Assembly (NCBI GenBank): GCA_030323885.1
Contig: CM059196.1
Location: 38,181,535 to 38,245,534 of the forward strand
Direction: 5' to 3'
DNA length: 64,000 nucleotides
DNA from: Branchipolynoe longqiensis
Taxonomy: Eukaryota; Annelida; Polychaeta; Phyllodocida; Polynoidae
The notes under the pieces are model-generated. The model was not told the DNA's origin and searched no databases. It was given only the letters and a program-made list of their open reading frames with translations. A program made the translations under genes and the position numbers. This document shows positions 10,970 to 21,268 of the stretch, piece by piece (position 1 is the stretch's first letter; every line of letters starts with the position of its first letter).

Positions 10970-12100
10970 ACAAAGGATCGGCGCGAGCCCTGGACTGACG
11001 AAAAAATCAATGCACGGATGCAGGGATTGAGCTACGGACGTCGGATTAACTCTGGCCTGGTGACTTTACACGACGGATGGTCGATGTCAGTGACGGGATT
11101 GACGTTTGGATCGTTCGGTTTCAAAAATGCTGACTGTCAGGTTCACGGTCTACTACGCTGTTGAAAGTGGCTGCTGACGTCATGCCATGTGGAGGCGGCC
11201 ATGACAGCATGCTCGTTCCTTCACAACATTGTCTGATTGGATCGACACACTTCCTTCACCTTTGCTTCATCAGCTGCTGTTCTGACCATGCCCGACGTCC
11301 TGCGCACGATTTTGAAGAATGTGAGTTTTTAATCTTACCATTGACGGTGGGTTTGAATCTTATTCATTCCCAAATAATCTAACTTCTGACATACTTCAGA
11401 GGTAGGCAACCAGGACGTTTCTGGAAGTGGGTGCTCTTCTGGGAATGGGTGATTTCATCTACCATCCTGACACTCACAATACGGCTTAACAGCGCCGATT
11501 ACACCCATATTTTTACACCATGCAATAACAATTACGCAAGGGTACATTATTTCCATGCACAAGACACCCATGCTTGTTGAACAAAGGACCGGCGCGAGCC
11601 CTGGACAGACGACAACATGTTAATGCACAGACAAAAAAAAACGAGCTACGGACTTCGGATTAACTGTTGCCTGGCTACTTTGCAGTAATAAGTTGGTGCT
11701 CCTCCAGGAACAGGTGATCCCATCTACCATCCTACGTAGCATATCAGCACCTATTTGACATAATATTGCCTTGCCATTTCATAACAACTTGACAATCTAT
11801 CACTTGTGCTCTTGCCCATCAATGCATGTATACAGCTTCGACGCTACGGCTATCCGATTAACGTGGCCTGGCTAAATTGCGGTAAGACACTGGTATAAAT
11901 AACTGGTCCAATAATTACACTGACCTGTACATAAGCACCATCAATCAGACGGTGACCCAGATTTCTACTCGCTAGACGAAAGTTATCAGTATGCAGAGTG
12001 CATGTGAACTATATCCAGATCTTGTCTGGCGGCTGATGGCGATCGTCTAGACATCGTCTAGACGCAAAGGTCGACTTTGAGGTCGGGCAGTGCATAAGAT
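10970..12100 (+). repeat. YR element 5' region with internal repeats, no gene
   Basis: Non-coding leader. A block with CGGCGCGAGCCCTGGAC and GAGCTACGGACGTCGGATTA (10979-11062) is repeated at 11589-11684, and weakly at 11830-11880. A GGCCATGACAGCATGCTCG block (11198) recurs in the 3' half of the element at 14925. No ORF has recognisable content. Confidence 0.55.
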
Positions 12101-12296
12101 TTGTTTAATGACATCAAGCCGTGAAGCATTCTTCATCCATCTTAAAATATTACCTCAAATGCTGACGTCAGAAAATATCCATGACAACCACCAGTGCACA
12201 ATGCAAGAATCTAACAACTCTTGTAACAGACATGCCCAGAGACTCTTTTTCCCCGCTGTTGGATATACTCATAGAACAAAGTGACACAGGCTTGGT

Positions 12297-12315
12297 CGTA
12301 ATGCGAAGCATTACG
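12297..12315. promoter_or_regulatory. 19-bp palindrome upstream of gag
   Basis: CGTAATGCGAAGCATTACG can form an 8-bp stem with a 3-base loop. A related, less perfect version (CGTAATGCTCGCATTGCG on the minus strand) precedes the gag at 54174-55489. Conservation between the two copies suggests a role in the element, but this is inference. Confidence 0.5.
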
Positions 12316-12524
12316 TTTGATGCGAGGAGAGGAAGAGACCCTCCCCCGCCCTGTCGCGCTGCTTCCTCACCTCGGCCGATGGCGCGGCGCGCCCCCTCCT
12401 CCCCCGCCCCCCCCTCTGTCGCGCAGCCTTCCCGCCTCGCCCGACGCCCGCTGCTCGCCACCTCTCGCCCTCCCCCGGGCCGCCAGCATTCACACCTCAG
12501 CTGCTGCCGCCGCCCCCCCCTTCC

Positions 12525-12540
12525 CTTATAAGGCCGCCCG
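12525..12540 (+). promoter_or_regulatory. TATA-like box of the gag transcript
   Basis: CTTATAAGGCCGCCC lies about 110 bp before the gag ATG, in very GC-rich DNA. The other gag copy has CTTATAACCGGCCGCCC in the same relative place (minus strand, about 55671-55686), which makes a promoter function plausible. Confidence 0.45.
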
Positions 12541-12642
12541 CCGGCCTCCCTCAGGCACTCACCCTCCTGCCGCCTTCCAGTTCCCTGCTCTTTCCTGTCT
12601 TGGCTCCTCCACCTCGGACCTCTGCCCCAGCTCAGCCTCAGC

Positions 12643-13848
12643 ATGCCTCAAGGAAAAGGACGTGGACGGAAGGGATCCCGGGCCGCCCCCCGCACCCTGG
12701 GGCCCTCTCCAGCACCCGGCCGGGACGAGTCCCCGGCCTCCGCCCCAGCGTCCCTCGCGGCCCCCTCGGGCCGCACCTCGGGCTCCGAGATGTCGACACT
12801 GCTGGAGGCACTCCAGCGCATCCAGCTCGACCATCAGCAGTCCGCCGCCGAGGCGTGCCAGGCGACGGCCGACCTCCACGCCCGGATCGACTCCCTGGAG
12901 ACCGGGGAACCCCGCCCCGCACCGGAGATTCCCTCATCTGCCCCGAGGCGCCAGGCCGCCCCAACGCCTCGGGCACGTACCGCCACCACAGCCCGGCCCC
13001 CGCCGCCGCCTCAGGCGTCCCTCCCCGGGGCCGCGCACCCGGAGTACGAGAGGTACCGTCACCTCTCCAGCGAAGCACCGCCAGCCACGTCGCCGGCCTA
13101 CCACGAGGAGGCCATCCGGCACAGCCCCGCCTCCGCGGCCGACGCCGTCCGGGACATATTGGCATCCGCCGAGGCGCGACACTCCGTCAGGCGCCAAGGG
13201 ATCCCGGCCAATTACATCTTCCCCTCCGACCTGGTGAAACGAGGGGCCGAGAGGAAGCCGGTGAAGAGGGGGGAGGCGACGAAGGACGAGTATACCCTCG
13301 CCCTCCTCACCCTCATCGACCATCCCGACTTCCCCGCCCACTCCGCCCAGGGACTCCACCACCACCACCTAGCAGTCTGCCGTGATAACCTCATTTACCC
13401 CTGGGCGACCGTCCGTCGGTACTCCGAGACCGTGTTTACCGCGATCGCGGACGGAACCCTCCCCCAGGGCTGGCATGACCCGGTAGCCCTCAACCTCATG
13501 AGACTAGACTGCCTCGCCATGCCAGACGACCAGGCCACCGCCGCCCTCGCCCGCCTACTCGACCCTCTCCACTGAGGCGCGCACTTCCCCCGAGTCCAAG
13601 CCGACGCCCGCGCCACCTACGACAGGGACACCCACGGGGCCCCCTGCCCGGCCTGGAACCGCGCCCCCGCCTCGTGCGATCGGGCCCACGTCGGGGAGGC
13701 CCACGGTGAGGCGGGGGACAGGCGCCGTCACATCTGTGCATACTGCGCCAATGTGAGGCGCGTCCTAACCATGCACAGCGAGGCCGACTGCATCACAAAA
13801 CAAACCCGTGAGCGCCAGACCCCCCCCTCCACCTCGGCGGATTTTTGA
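12643..13848 (+). CDS. Gag-like ORF1 of a Ngaro/PAT-like retroelement
   Basis: 402 codons including the final stop, one in-frame TGA at 13573-13575, otherwise open. Start ATG at 12643 because the basic N-terminus (MPQGKGRGRKG) is echoed in the third copy (MPVGSRPRGR). Order: basic tail; Pro/Ala-rich linker; short helical stretch (about residues 47-86); HPEYERY; conserved domain (about residues 160-300) with SAADAVRDIL, VKRGEA, PWATVRRYSE and GWHDPVALN; then a Cys/His C-terminus (PCPAWNR, SCD, HICAYCAN, MHSEADC) that resembles a zinc-binding nucleocapsid module; it ends SADF. Probable role: packaging of element RNA. No named family is claimed. The single TGA may be inactivating or a sequencing error. 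GC-rich codon use contrasts with the surroundings. Confidence 0.8.
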
Positions 13849-14183
13849 TCCGCCGGCCTCCCCCCGGCCGGCCCGGGGGGCCCCCTCCGGCGCCTCACCC
13901 TCACCACTGCCGACAGCCCCGCAACTCCCACCGACAACCTCCCAGCGACCACCGATCGCAGCGCCGCCCAGTCTCAGCCGGGGATCACCACCTCGGGCCT
14001 CACGCCTCAGCACACAGCCCAGCCCAGTCCCACGAGGAGCCCTCTGCAGATTTCACAGCCGCCGACCCCCACGACACCGCCTTCAGCGACCCACCTGACC
14101 CACCCCCAACCGCCACCCCGCCCAGCCCTGAGGACTTCGCTACACTGAGTCACGAGTATAACAACCTCCTGAACGAAAGGTGA
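13849..14183 (+). pseudogene. Proline-rich ORF2 N-terminal remnant
   Basis: The frame from about 13845, overlapping the gag stop, stays open for 112 codons. It is Pro/Ser/His-rich and ends PEDFATLSHEYNNLLNER. In the copy at 41077-43290 a similar proline-rich stretch precedes the reverse transcriptase. Here the RT is missing, so this is the stump left by an internal deletion. Confidence 0.5.
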
Positions 14184-16108
14184 ATTCATCTACCAACTAC
14201 GCGGCATGTTCACAACCATCACCATCATACCTAGTCGTAGTCATAATAATGCTACTCATACAAGGGTACCTTATGACCATCACCCTGACAGTTTTCATAT
14301 GGCTATTACACCCATAAGGACGATGTGTCACTATGCAACATTAGGTAATTACGCCACCATATAAGGCCCTTATATTGAGAGCTTGTGCCTTGGCTGGTCC
14401 ACAACTATTCTCACAACAAGTGATATGTCGTTATTACAGCCATACGGACGATGTTCACATGCTCAATGGGCTATAAGCTGTGTCATCATGGCGCTCCTCT
14501 AACAAACATAGCTCCACTCATATTAAGGCACACACCAAGAGCTCATGCCTGGGTTGGTCCTATTTAGTCACAGATGACAAGTGGCCATAGCCCAAGTTAA
14601 ACATCTTGACATTATCTAAATACTATGCTTGTCAACACATGGTGGCCACACCCTCAAACAACTATTACTTATAGCTTGTGCTTGTGATGCTCCTACTAAG
14701 TCACCAAATGGACAAGTGTCCACAGCCACAAGTTAATTACTTCATGAAGCTGAATAGGCCATGAAGCATTATTGGAGTAACGTGGCTTGGCTCCCTTGCT
14801 ATGCCGGGTGAGGCGGCCATGATACCGTCCTAATCTATCATGACAGGGATGGCCATTTGACTCCAACATATCATCGAGGAGTTTTAACTCAAAAGGACTG
14901 CTGATGTCACGCCACATGGAGGCAGCCATGACAGCATGCTCGATATCTCACACCAAGATAGCCGATGCCCCGACATGCAGCCATTTGTGTTTTGGTGTAA
15001 TCGGCTGTTGTCCCCTGTGGATATAGTCCACCCTAATCATCAGAACATTCTAGCATTGGTATGCCAGTAACAGTACACCCATATGGACGAGGTTCCTAGC
15101 CCCTGCTCTGCCCTAGGGGTGCTTCACATGGGGAACTCTGTGAGAAATACTCTCCCTTGGTGCCATGCTCGAGCCATCTGAGGTGTAGTCTTCTGGTGGC
15201 CACGCATGGTAGCCTCGTTTCCAGTGACAAATACTAACGTTAACTCCAACATATCATCGAGGAGTTTTGACTCAAAGCATGCTGACTGCTGACCTACTTC
15301 CAGAAGTGGGCTACGAGGACGTTCTGGGCTGATATGGCACTCGAGGATTTTAACTCAAAGCATGCATCGTCCCATCACCGGAGGACCTTCGCCGAAGGTC
15401 GGGTGGTTCCATACCTGGCAGGGTGTATGGGCTCAACTACTAGCCGCTTCACACACAACCACATATTATAACCTGGGATTCGACTGTAGTATTTTGCCTC
15501 TCTTCCCAGGTTATCCACAATACCACACCAGTGCCTCCGGCAACCCATAGCCAGCCTCCTGGCTGTACATGGACAATAAGGTACTCACAGCAATTTCAGG
15601 ACATCCGGTTGCCTTCATGGTCACTCAGGTCACGCGAGGATCTGAGGCTAACACTTCTGGGCATCAATGTCCGTGTCGTCATCCAAGACACCATTCGACT
15701 TATTGTCTCCTAGAGACATCGCATTCCAGCAACTCTGGTTCGCTTTCTGCCCAGCACCTGCCTGGGGGGCGAGTACGTGTCCGGGACACCACATTGGCAC
15801 GATGGCCGGCCTTCTTGACTCATGTGGCTACCACTCACATGTTCGTGGATTAATTTCAATCATTACACTGGCCCTGTCCATGGTGGGTCACTTAGCACCC
15901 GGTGCTTTCAATCATAAGACTAGCCCTGGCCGTGGTGGGCCACTTAGCACCCAGTGCTATAACGCTACACACCCATGCGTTAAACTCTCCACATTTCTGC
16001 CTCCAAGGGTCATCAAGGCAGGACGTAAGACAATGGTCACTGGACCTCTCCTGCTGTGTCAACATACAACATCCAGTCTCAGCTTCCAGGCACTTGAGCT
16101 ATATTTTT
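14184..16108 (+). repeat. YR element 3' region, non-coding with internal repeats
   Basis: No recognisable RT, RNase H or recombinase. AACATATCATCGAGGAGTTT occurs at 14867 and 15248, and a partial copy is at 15340. A 60-70-bp tandem duplication with GTGGGTCACTTAGCACCC / GTGGGCCACTTAGCACCC lies at about 15840-15960. One 151-codon ORF (15667-16122) has no domain I can name; a decayed recombinase cannot be excluded. Confidence 0.5.
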
Positions 16109-16225
16109 GGCTACGTGCCTGAAATCCTCGAAATCTTAATAAATCAAACATCTCATGGCTTAAATGTAACAACGAAATAGTAAGAATAAATGCCATTTTA
16201 TACTGTACTTGTCTTGCGTTGGTTG
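16109..16225 (+). repeat. Split direct repeat B1
   Basis: 117 bp, starting GGCTACGTGCCTGAAATCC and ending TGTCTTGCGTTGGTTG. It is followed by AATT and then A2. This B1-AATT-A2 joint equals the junction that a circular form of the element would have. Confidence 0.9.
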
Positions 16226-16229
16226 AATT

Positions 16230-16452
16230 GTCAATGTTGATTTCAACATGGGTAATTTAACATGCAAGAAAAAGTACATACTTAATATGTAGGCGACTAG
16301 TGGCGCCATCTATAATGTCTTTCGTCACTAATAATGCTCTGACTGTGGCGCCACCTTCTGTAAATTTGCATAACAAGATGCGACCCAGTCTCATTATAGA
16401 CACTTCCACCAGAGCATTTCGATCGACAGGACGTGTTCTCTTCTTTGGATTT
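16230..16452 (+). repeat. Split direct repeat A2
   Basis: Second 223-bp A copy; two mismatches to A1 (C/T near position 33, T/G near position 96). A 38-bp spacer follows before B2. Confidence 0.9.
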
Positions 16453-16490
16453 GGCGTCCCACCCACCCAAACTACAAGTGACATTCATAG

Positions 16491-16607
16491 GGCTATGTGC
16501 CTGAAATCCTCGAAATCTTAATAAATCAAACATCTCATGGCTTAAATGTAACAACGAAATAGTAAGAATAAATGCCACTTTATACTGTACTTGTCTTGTG
16601 TTGGTTG
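16491..16607 (+). repeat. Split direct repeat B2
   Basis: Second 117-bp B copy and 3' terminus of the element; 3 mismatches to B1. It is followed by AATT and then Ty3 RT sequence. Confidence 0.9.
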
Positions 16608-16611
16608 AATT

Positions 16612-16735
16612 ACACCTAGTTTGATCATTCTATCTACTTTTTCGCTTACTTTATTTTCGATAGCATGGGGAATTCTTTTGGGAGGATCAATTACAGGTTG
16701 GATAGAGCTATCGACATGTATTTTGACTTCTATCT
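16612..16735 (-). pseudogene. Ty3/gypsy RT, N-terminal block 1
   Basis: Minus-strand codons give DSSIQPVIDPPKRIPHAI and VDRMIKLGVI, the leader of a Ty3/gypsy RT. The next residues are at 10578, across the 6-kb insertion. On its upstream side the sequence jumps directly to the zinc-knuckle region; no protease motif (DTG or DSG) is found, so an internal deletion has removed it. Confidence 0.85.
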
Positions 16736-16930
16736 TAATATGAACAAATCCGGCCCCGGTTGTTCATTGTGCCATTCGTCATTGCCGTTGTTGTTTTTGA
16801 CTGTTATTTTATTGACCATCGCGGTTTTGCTGCGGCATACTTTCGTGAAGTGTCCTCCTTTTTTGCACACAGCACATGTCTTGCCTTTTGCAGGGGATGC
16901 CTCCCGGTCCCGACGATAAGAGTAGCCACA
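16736..16930 (-). pseudogene. Ty3/gypsy nucleocapsid zinc knuckle
   Basis: A canonical CX2CX4HX4C knuckle (CAVCKKGGHFTKVC) is encoded at 16876-16835. A second upstream half-knuckle is degraded. This RNA-binding domain is the end of Gag. Confidence 0.85.
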
Positions 16931-17551
16931 CCAACTTCATTTTGCTTGTGTGCTACTTTTTCTGCTTTACTGATCATGAGAGAATCTAGCGGGTGTTCGC
17001 TCGTAGTGTTGCTGCTATGATCCTGTTGCCCGTGGTGTGTGTCATATTGAATCCTGTTGTTGTATAGCGCACAGTGCTTATTCAGGGTTGCTGTCACTTG
17101 TGAGTTGCTTTGCGCGATGTTCACTCATTCTGCACATTTCTTCACACAGTCAGTTTAGGTGTCTGGAGCAGACGATCCCTGAGGGTGTCGCATTTAAAAA
17201 CGCTTACTAGTCTATCACGCAACAGCAAATCACCGTATTCAAATTGCCCGATGCGGTATCGTAGTTCACGTACATAGGTGTCCATGCCCTCCTGTCCTTG
17301 GTTGTACATGTTGAATAGGGCCTTACTTTGTCTGTGTCCACTGCGGTCAATCTCATTGCTTGATGTACTTTCTGCGCCTCCGATCTGGCAACATGCAGGA
17401 ATACGCAGCACTGCACTATCTCACTCCTACTCTGCACTCCTGCTGCTGCAGTAGCATATATGTTGAAGGAATGAATCCATGTCTTCCAGTTGGCTGACAG
17501 GTTTTCCTCCTAGTTCAATGGCTCGGGTGGTTTCAAACCCGGGAGAGACAT
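16931..17551 (-). pseudogene. Ty3/gypsy Gag, matrix-capsid region
   Basis: The probable start codon is ATG at 17551-17549 (MSLPGLKPPEPLN). Later frames contain FLHVA, MDTYVRELRYRIGQFEYGD and DTLRDRLLQTPKLT, a Gag capsid tail very typical of animal Ty3/gypsy elements. Several frameshifts and a short internal deletion are apparent. It lies immediately downstream of the primer-binding site, which confirms element orientation. Confidence 0.8.
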
Positions 17552-17562
17552 GTCTGTCTAAG

Positions 17563-17580
17563 GTTCCACCTCTGACACCA
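17563..17580 (-). other. Primer-binding site of the Ty3 element
   Basis: On the minus strand the LTR ends ...TTACA and is followed at once by TGGTGTCAGAGGTGG. A TGG start right after an LTR end is the hallmark of a tRNA primer site; a leucine tRNA is my guess from memory of similar elements. Confidence 0.65.
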
Positions 17581-17930
17581 TGTAATGTGATTGAGACTAG
17601 GAATGACCGTACACGTTGATGTCTTGTTACTCAATGCTTTATTACCCGTCAGCGTTATTCTACCCTGGTCCCTCGTGTCACTGGTCCCAGCCGTCTGGTT
17701 CCCAGCCCGCCGAGCCTTAGTACATAAATAACACCCATAGGCGGCAGCAATTTTGCAATGGAAAAGAAGCACTCTGATTGGCTGAAACCAGTGAATACGG
17801 CTGCCATTTTCGAGGCACTTTTGTCTCCTGTCTGAAATGGGAGCCATCTCCGAGACATCTCCAAGATGCACCCTGAACGCAAATAAGCCAAAAGCCATCT
17901 CCAAGACGTCTCCAAGATGTCACGGAGGCG
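17581..17930 (-). repeat. 5' LTR of the Ty3 element, outer end uncertain
   Basis: The inner edge at 17581 (TGTAATG on plus) is fixed by the primer-binding site. Inside, on the minus strand, are TTATTTATGTACTAAGG (promoter-like) and GTAATAAAGCATTGAG (polyadenylation-like). The far half contains a short internal duplication (GCCATCTCC...AGATG at 17842-17876 and 17894-17921). No 3' LTR remains to define the outer end. Confidence 0.6.
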
Positions 17931-17947
17931 TACCCTGAAGGCGGCCC

Positions 17948-18554
17948 AGATGTGTTAGTCCGATGAAAGCATTATTAGAAAAAACAAAATAACAAGCACG
18001 CAACACATTTTACCTTCATTTGATCTCATAAATCCAGCTTAGATACTAGTGCACTATTTAAGCAGTTGGTGCTCCATATAAGGGAATGGTGAGTAAATTA
18101 AACCAAACTCATCACTGCTGAAGCGTACAATGCTCATCATTTCAATGTGCATACCAATGTGCATGCTAAAATTTATATGAAATATTTTTGCCTCAAATAT
18201 TTCCAAAGTTAGGCTCCGCACCACTCTCTAGACCAATATTGTGTTCAACTGTCATTATATATTTCCATGGTCTATGATTATATTCAGAGATAGTGTATAT
18301 ATTTATGTTCTCTGCTATATTCTGGACCTGTGCACAGTCCTGCTTCAATATAATGCCACCATCTGGTGGAATCCATATGTACATGCGGTAAACCACATCA
18401 GTGGCGCTATCTAATGGCAGAGTTAACAACAATTTTTACCTGAAATTCAAAATTAATATGAAATGTGTACATTAGGCACAAAAAACATGCTAACAACAGA
18501 TACATGGCAAAGGATCAGTGGACTATGATAATGCATGTTGGCAGTGCAGATTAA
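17948..18554. repeat. Family X element joined to repeat R
   Basis: The left part has TTAGTCCGATGAAAGC, CTTAGATACTAGTGCACTAT and CTGCTGAAG in the order seen in family X at 34851. From about 18180 it continues with a segment (TTAGGCTCCGCA, CTGTCATTATATAT, ATATTCAGA, GCGCTATCTAATGGCAG) that is colinear with 38400-38790. It is interrupted at 18555 by a TIR element. Confidence 0.65.
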
Positions 18555-19143
18555 TGGCCCTGTCACACTACGATGCTTCTCTCGGCGACCCGTCAGCGTT
18601 GAAAATGAAATCTTGTGCGTCGAGAAACGTCAAACTTTTCGCCGGTTTGGGGGAAAAGATCGGCGTCAGCGCAGCGCGTTATGCGCGCGCGGCCAACGTG
18701 TGTCGACACGCTGGGGAAAAAAAAAAAGAAGTTTGGCGCAACGTCTTCATTTAACCTTAAATGTTGCTAGGGCCTAAAACAAAAACGGCCCAGTTTGCGC
18801 AACGCGTGAGCAACGACCCTCCTGCGCGCGCGCCGTCTTCCTAGCGTTCCCATAACGTTATTCCGGCGCGTCCAACGCAGCGCGACGCGCACCTAACGTC
18901 CTCACCCATATATTTGCGCGCGTTGCCAGTCGCTGGTGGTTTTTGACATGTTCAAAACACTCAGCGACCAATAACGCGCGCCGACTTTCGCCGGCGACCC
19001 GCCGGCGACAAAGTAGTGTACCGACGTGTACCGACGCGCCCATAACGCGCCACCAGCGCTTCTCGATATTTCACCAAATATTGCCCAAAAACACCACACG
19101 TTGACGGGTCGCCGGCGAGAAGCGTCGTAGTGTGACAGGGCCA
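18555..19143. mobile_element. TIR element, 589 bp, TAA target duplication
   Basis: Ends TGGCCCTGTCACACTACGA and TCGTAGTGTGACAGGGCCA are perfect inverted repeats, extending imperfectly into a CGCTTCTC block. TAA flanks both sides (18552-18554, 19144-19146). Repeat R at 38778 shows the homologous site without the element. A 3-bp TAA duplication fits the PIF/Harbinger superfamily, but no transposase is present, so that assignment is inference. The interior is rich in CG-containing GCGCG and ACG motifs. Confidence 0.85.
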
Positions 19144-19146
19144 TAA

Positions 19147-19249
19147 CAGAGGAGTAGTGATCAGAACGATCCTAAAACTTAACCACCGTTTGGTATTATA
19201 TATATATAATTATTAAATGTCTAGGATAGATAATGCTGATGCAAAGAAT
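19147..19249. repeat. Right continuation of repeat R
   Basis: GAGTAGTGATCAGAACGATC and CTTAACCACCGTTTGGTATT match 38800-38843. An AT microsatellite follows. Confidence 0.7.
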
Positions 19250-19750
19250 CATTCCACCCACCGAAGCATCCACACACACTCACCCACCTCCACACTTCAC
19301 ACGCCTTCACACCCACATACCCACACACTCACTCAACAACATACCCACACACCCACTCCCCCACCCAACACCCCACACACCTTTACACCCATACCACCAA
19401 CACACCCACACATACCCACCCATCGACGCCCATGCCACCCATCCACACCCACCTACTCACCCACACATACCCACACGCCGTCACTCACACACCCACACCC
19501 ACCCACACATTCCCACACACCGTCACTCACGCACCCACACCCACACCCACACACCCACACCCACACCCATACCCACACCCACACCCACACCCACACCCAC
19601 ACCCACACCCTCACCCACACCCACACCCACACCCACACCCACACCCACACCCACACCCACACCCACACCCTCACCCACACCCACACCCACACCCACACCC
19701 ACACCCACACCCACACCCACACCCACACCCACACCCACACCCACACCCAT
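19250..19750 (+). repeat. CACACC/CACCCA hexanucleotide minisatellite
   Basis: Irregular at first, then an almost pure (CACACC)n from 19550 to 19748. Apparent long ORFs of Thr-Pro, His-Pro or Val-Trp repeats on both strands are products of the repeat. Confidence 0.95.
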
Positions 19751-19951
19751 TCGGCGGTTCCTACTCCACTCCAGTCCGCTGCGCGTTCAACACCCGCGCG
19801 CTGCGCGCTGTGCGCTGCGCGCTGCGCAGGCGCATCCACGTGATGCTGGTCTTCCGGTCGCAGCTGGAATGTGGGCGGGTCGCATTAAACCATTAGGCGC
19901 AAATCGATGTTGGGGGGTGGGATTGGGGGAGGGTCAGGGGGCATTCAGCTT

Positions 19952-20697
19952 CCAGGGGCCGTATGCGTGAAGAATTATTTATAGGCTCCGATGTTAAGAA
20001 CCGTGTTCGGGTTAGCTAACGCCAGTGTTGGGAAATGGATCACTGGGTATGTACAGGTCCAAAGCACGGAGGCGTTAGCGAACCTAGCAGTTAAATATAG
20101 ATTTGGGAAATCCCTCTGAGCCTGTTGCCGGCGAGCACCGCTATTTCTCAATATCGCAGCCGATTCGGCGGCGGCGGCGATTTGTTTTGGTTACATTGGT
20201 CGATTTGACACTATTAATATCACCGCCGATTTAGCGGTGGCATTAATTTTGTGGTTAATTTGACCAAATTTCACTTCTTGAGTATCTTATTCTGTTAAAT
20301 ATAATACCATTGAATAGATTTGGGCCTAATATATAGCCGCCGATTTGGCGATGGCGGCGATTTGTTTTGTTTACATTCGTCGATTCGACAATATGTATAT
20401 CACCGTGGATGTAGCTTCAGCATTAAAATCGGTTTGATTTTAGGGTTAATTTATTGAAATTTCATGTTTTGAGTATGTAATTCTGTTAAATATGATGGAA
20501 TTGAATAGATTTGGGCCTAATCGGTCCCTAACACTGACGGTAAACTTGATATGGGTTCGGGTTAGCGTAGCCAACCTTAAGCTTGCGGTGTTTCCATAAC
20601 ACTGCTCCATACATCCCGACTTTTTGCCACTAACCCGGAGATCGCTGCTAACCACAGGTTTGGCACGCTAACCCCGACTCGTACATATGGCCCCTGG
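19952..20697. mobile_element. Foldback TIR element, GGGGCCGTATG type
   Basis: The left end CCAGGGGCCGTATGCG faces the right end CGTACATATGGCCCCTGG. Inner arms are long: GCGGCGGCGATTTG and the ATTCTGTTAAATAT block occur in inverted pairs. It shares ends and core with the pair at 62053-63569. No coding capacity. Confidence 0.75.
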
Positions 20698-21265
20698 AGA
20701 ACAACCGGTAACCAGCACAATGAACGACGAGCAACCAGCAACCAGTATCCAGCAACCAGTATCCAACCACCAGCAACCACACAAAACAGTAACAACAATG
20801 ACAATGGCGACAATGACGACAACGTCAACAACGACGATAACGATGACAATGCCGACGATGACAACGACAACAATGACAACAACGACAATAACCATAACAA
20901 CATAACAATAAAAATAATGACAATAATGACAATAATAACAACAACAGAAACGATCTTATCAACATCAAGAATATCAAGAATATCAAGAATATCAAGAATA
21001 TCAAGAATATCAAGAATATCAAGAATATTAAGAATATCAAGAATATCAAGAAAATCAAGAAAGTCAAGAAAGTCAAGAATGTCAAGAATGTCAAGAATGT
21101 CAAGAATGTCAAGGATGTCAAGAATATCAAGAATATCAAGAATATAAAAAATATCAACAATACCAACACTCTCAACAATATCAACAATATCAACAACCAC
21201 AACCACCACAACAATCACGACAAGCACAACAAACACAAGCGCAACCATCCAACAAGAACGGAGAT
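20698..21265. repeat. Low-complexity CAA/GAC region and 9-bp minisatellite
   Basis: 20755-20935 is an irregular CAACAATGACGA-type repeat. 20960-21150 is a tandem 9-mer (AATATCAAG and AATGTCAAG variants). ORFs of Ser-Arg-Ile or Leu-Asp-Ile repeats are artefacts of it. Confidence 0.9.
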
Positions 21266-21268
21266 AAC

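Larger units (their letters stand above)
10583..16607 (+). mobile_element. Ngaro/PAT-like YR retroelement with split direct repeats, gag only
   Basis: The element is 6025 bp and is flanked on both sides by AATT (10579-10582, 16608-16611). Its ends form the A1 ... B1-A2-B2 split-direct-repeat layout known from tyrosine-recombinase (YR) retrotransposons of the Ngaro and PAT types. A copies are 223 bp (10583-10805, 16230-16452) with 2 differences. B copies are 117 bp (16109-16225, 16491-16607) with 3 differences. Inside is one Gag-like gene (12643-13848) plus a short ORF2 remnant. I find no reverse transcriptase or recombinase, so it is probably non-autonomous. It lies inside the Ty3 RT, whose reading frame is restored on paper by removing it. 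Confidence 0.85.

Noticed and set aside
12317..13385. Long overlapping ORFs in the other frames of the GC-rich gag region
   Set aside because: High GC removes stops in all frames; only the 12643 frame has blocks conserved in the other two copies.
15667..16122. 151-codon ORF as the tyrosine recombinase of the YR element
   Set aside because: I cannot find the R...HxxR...Y catalytic pattern or any familiar block; left as unassigned.
19217..19970. Thr-Pro or His-Pro repeat proteins (155-246 codons)
   Set aside because: Direct product of the CACACC minisatellite.
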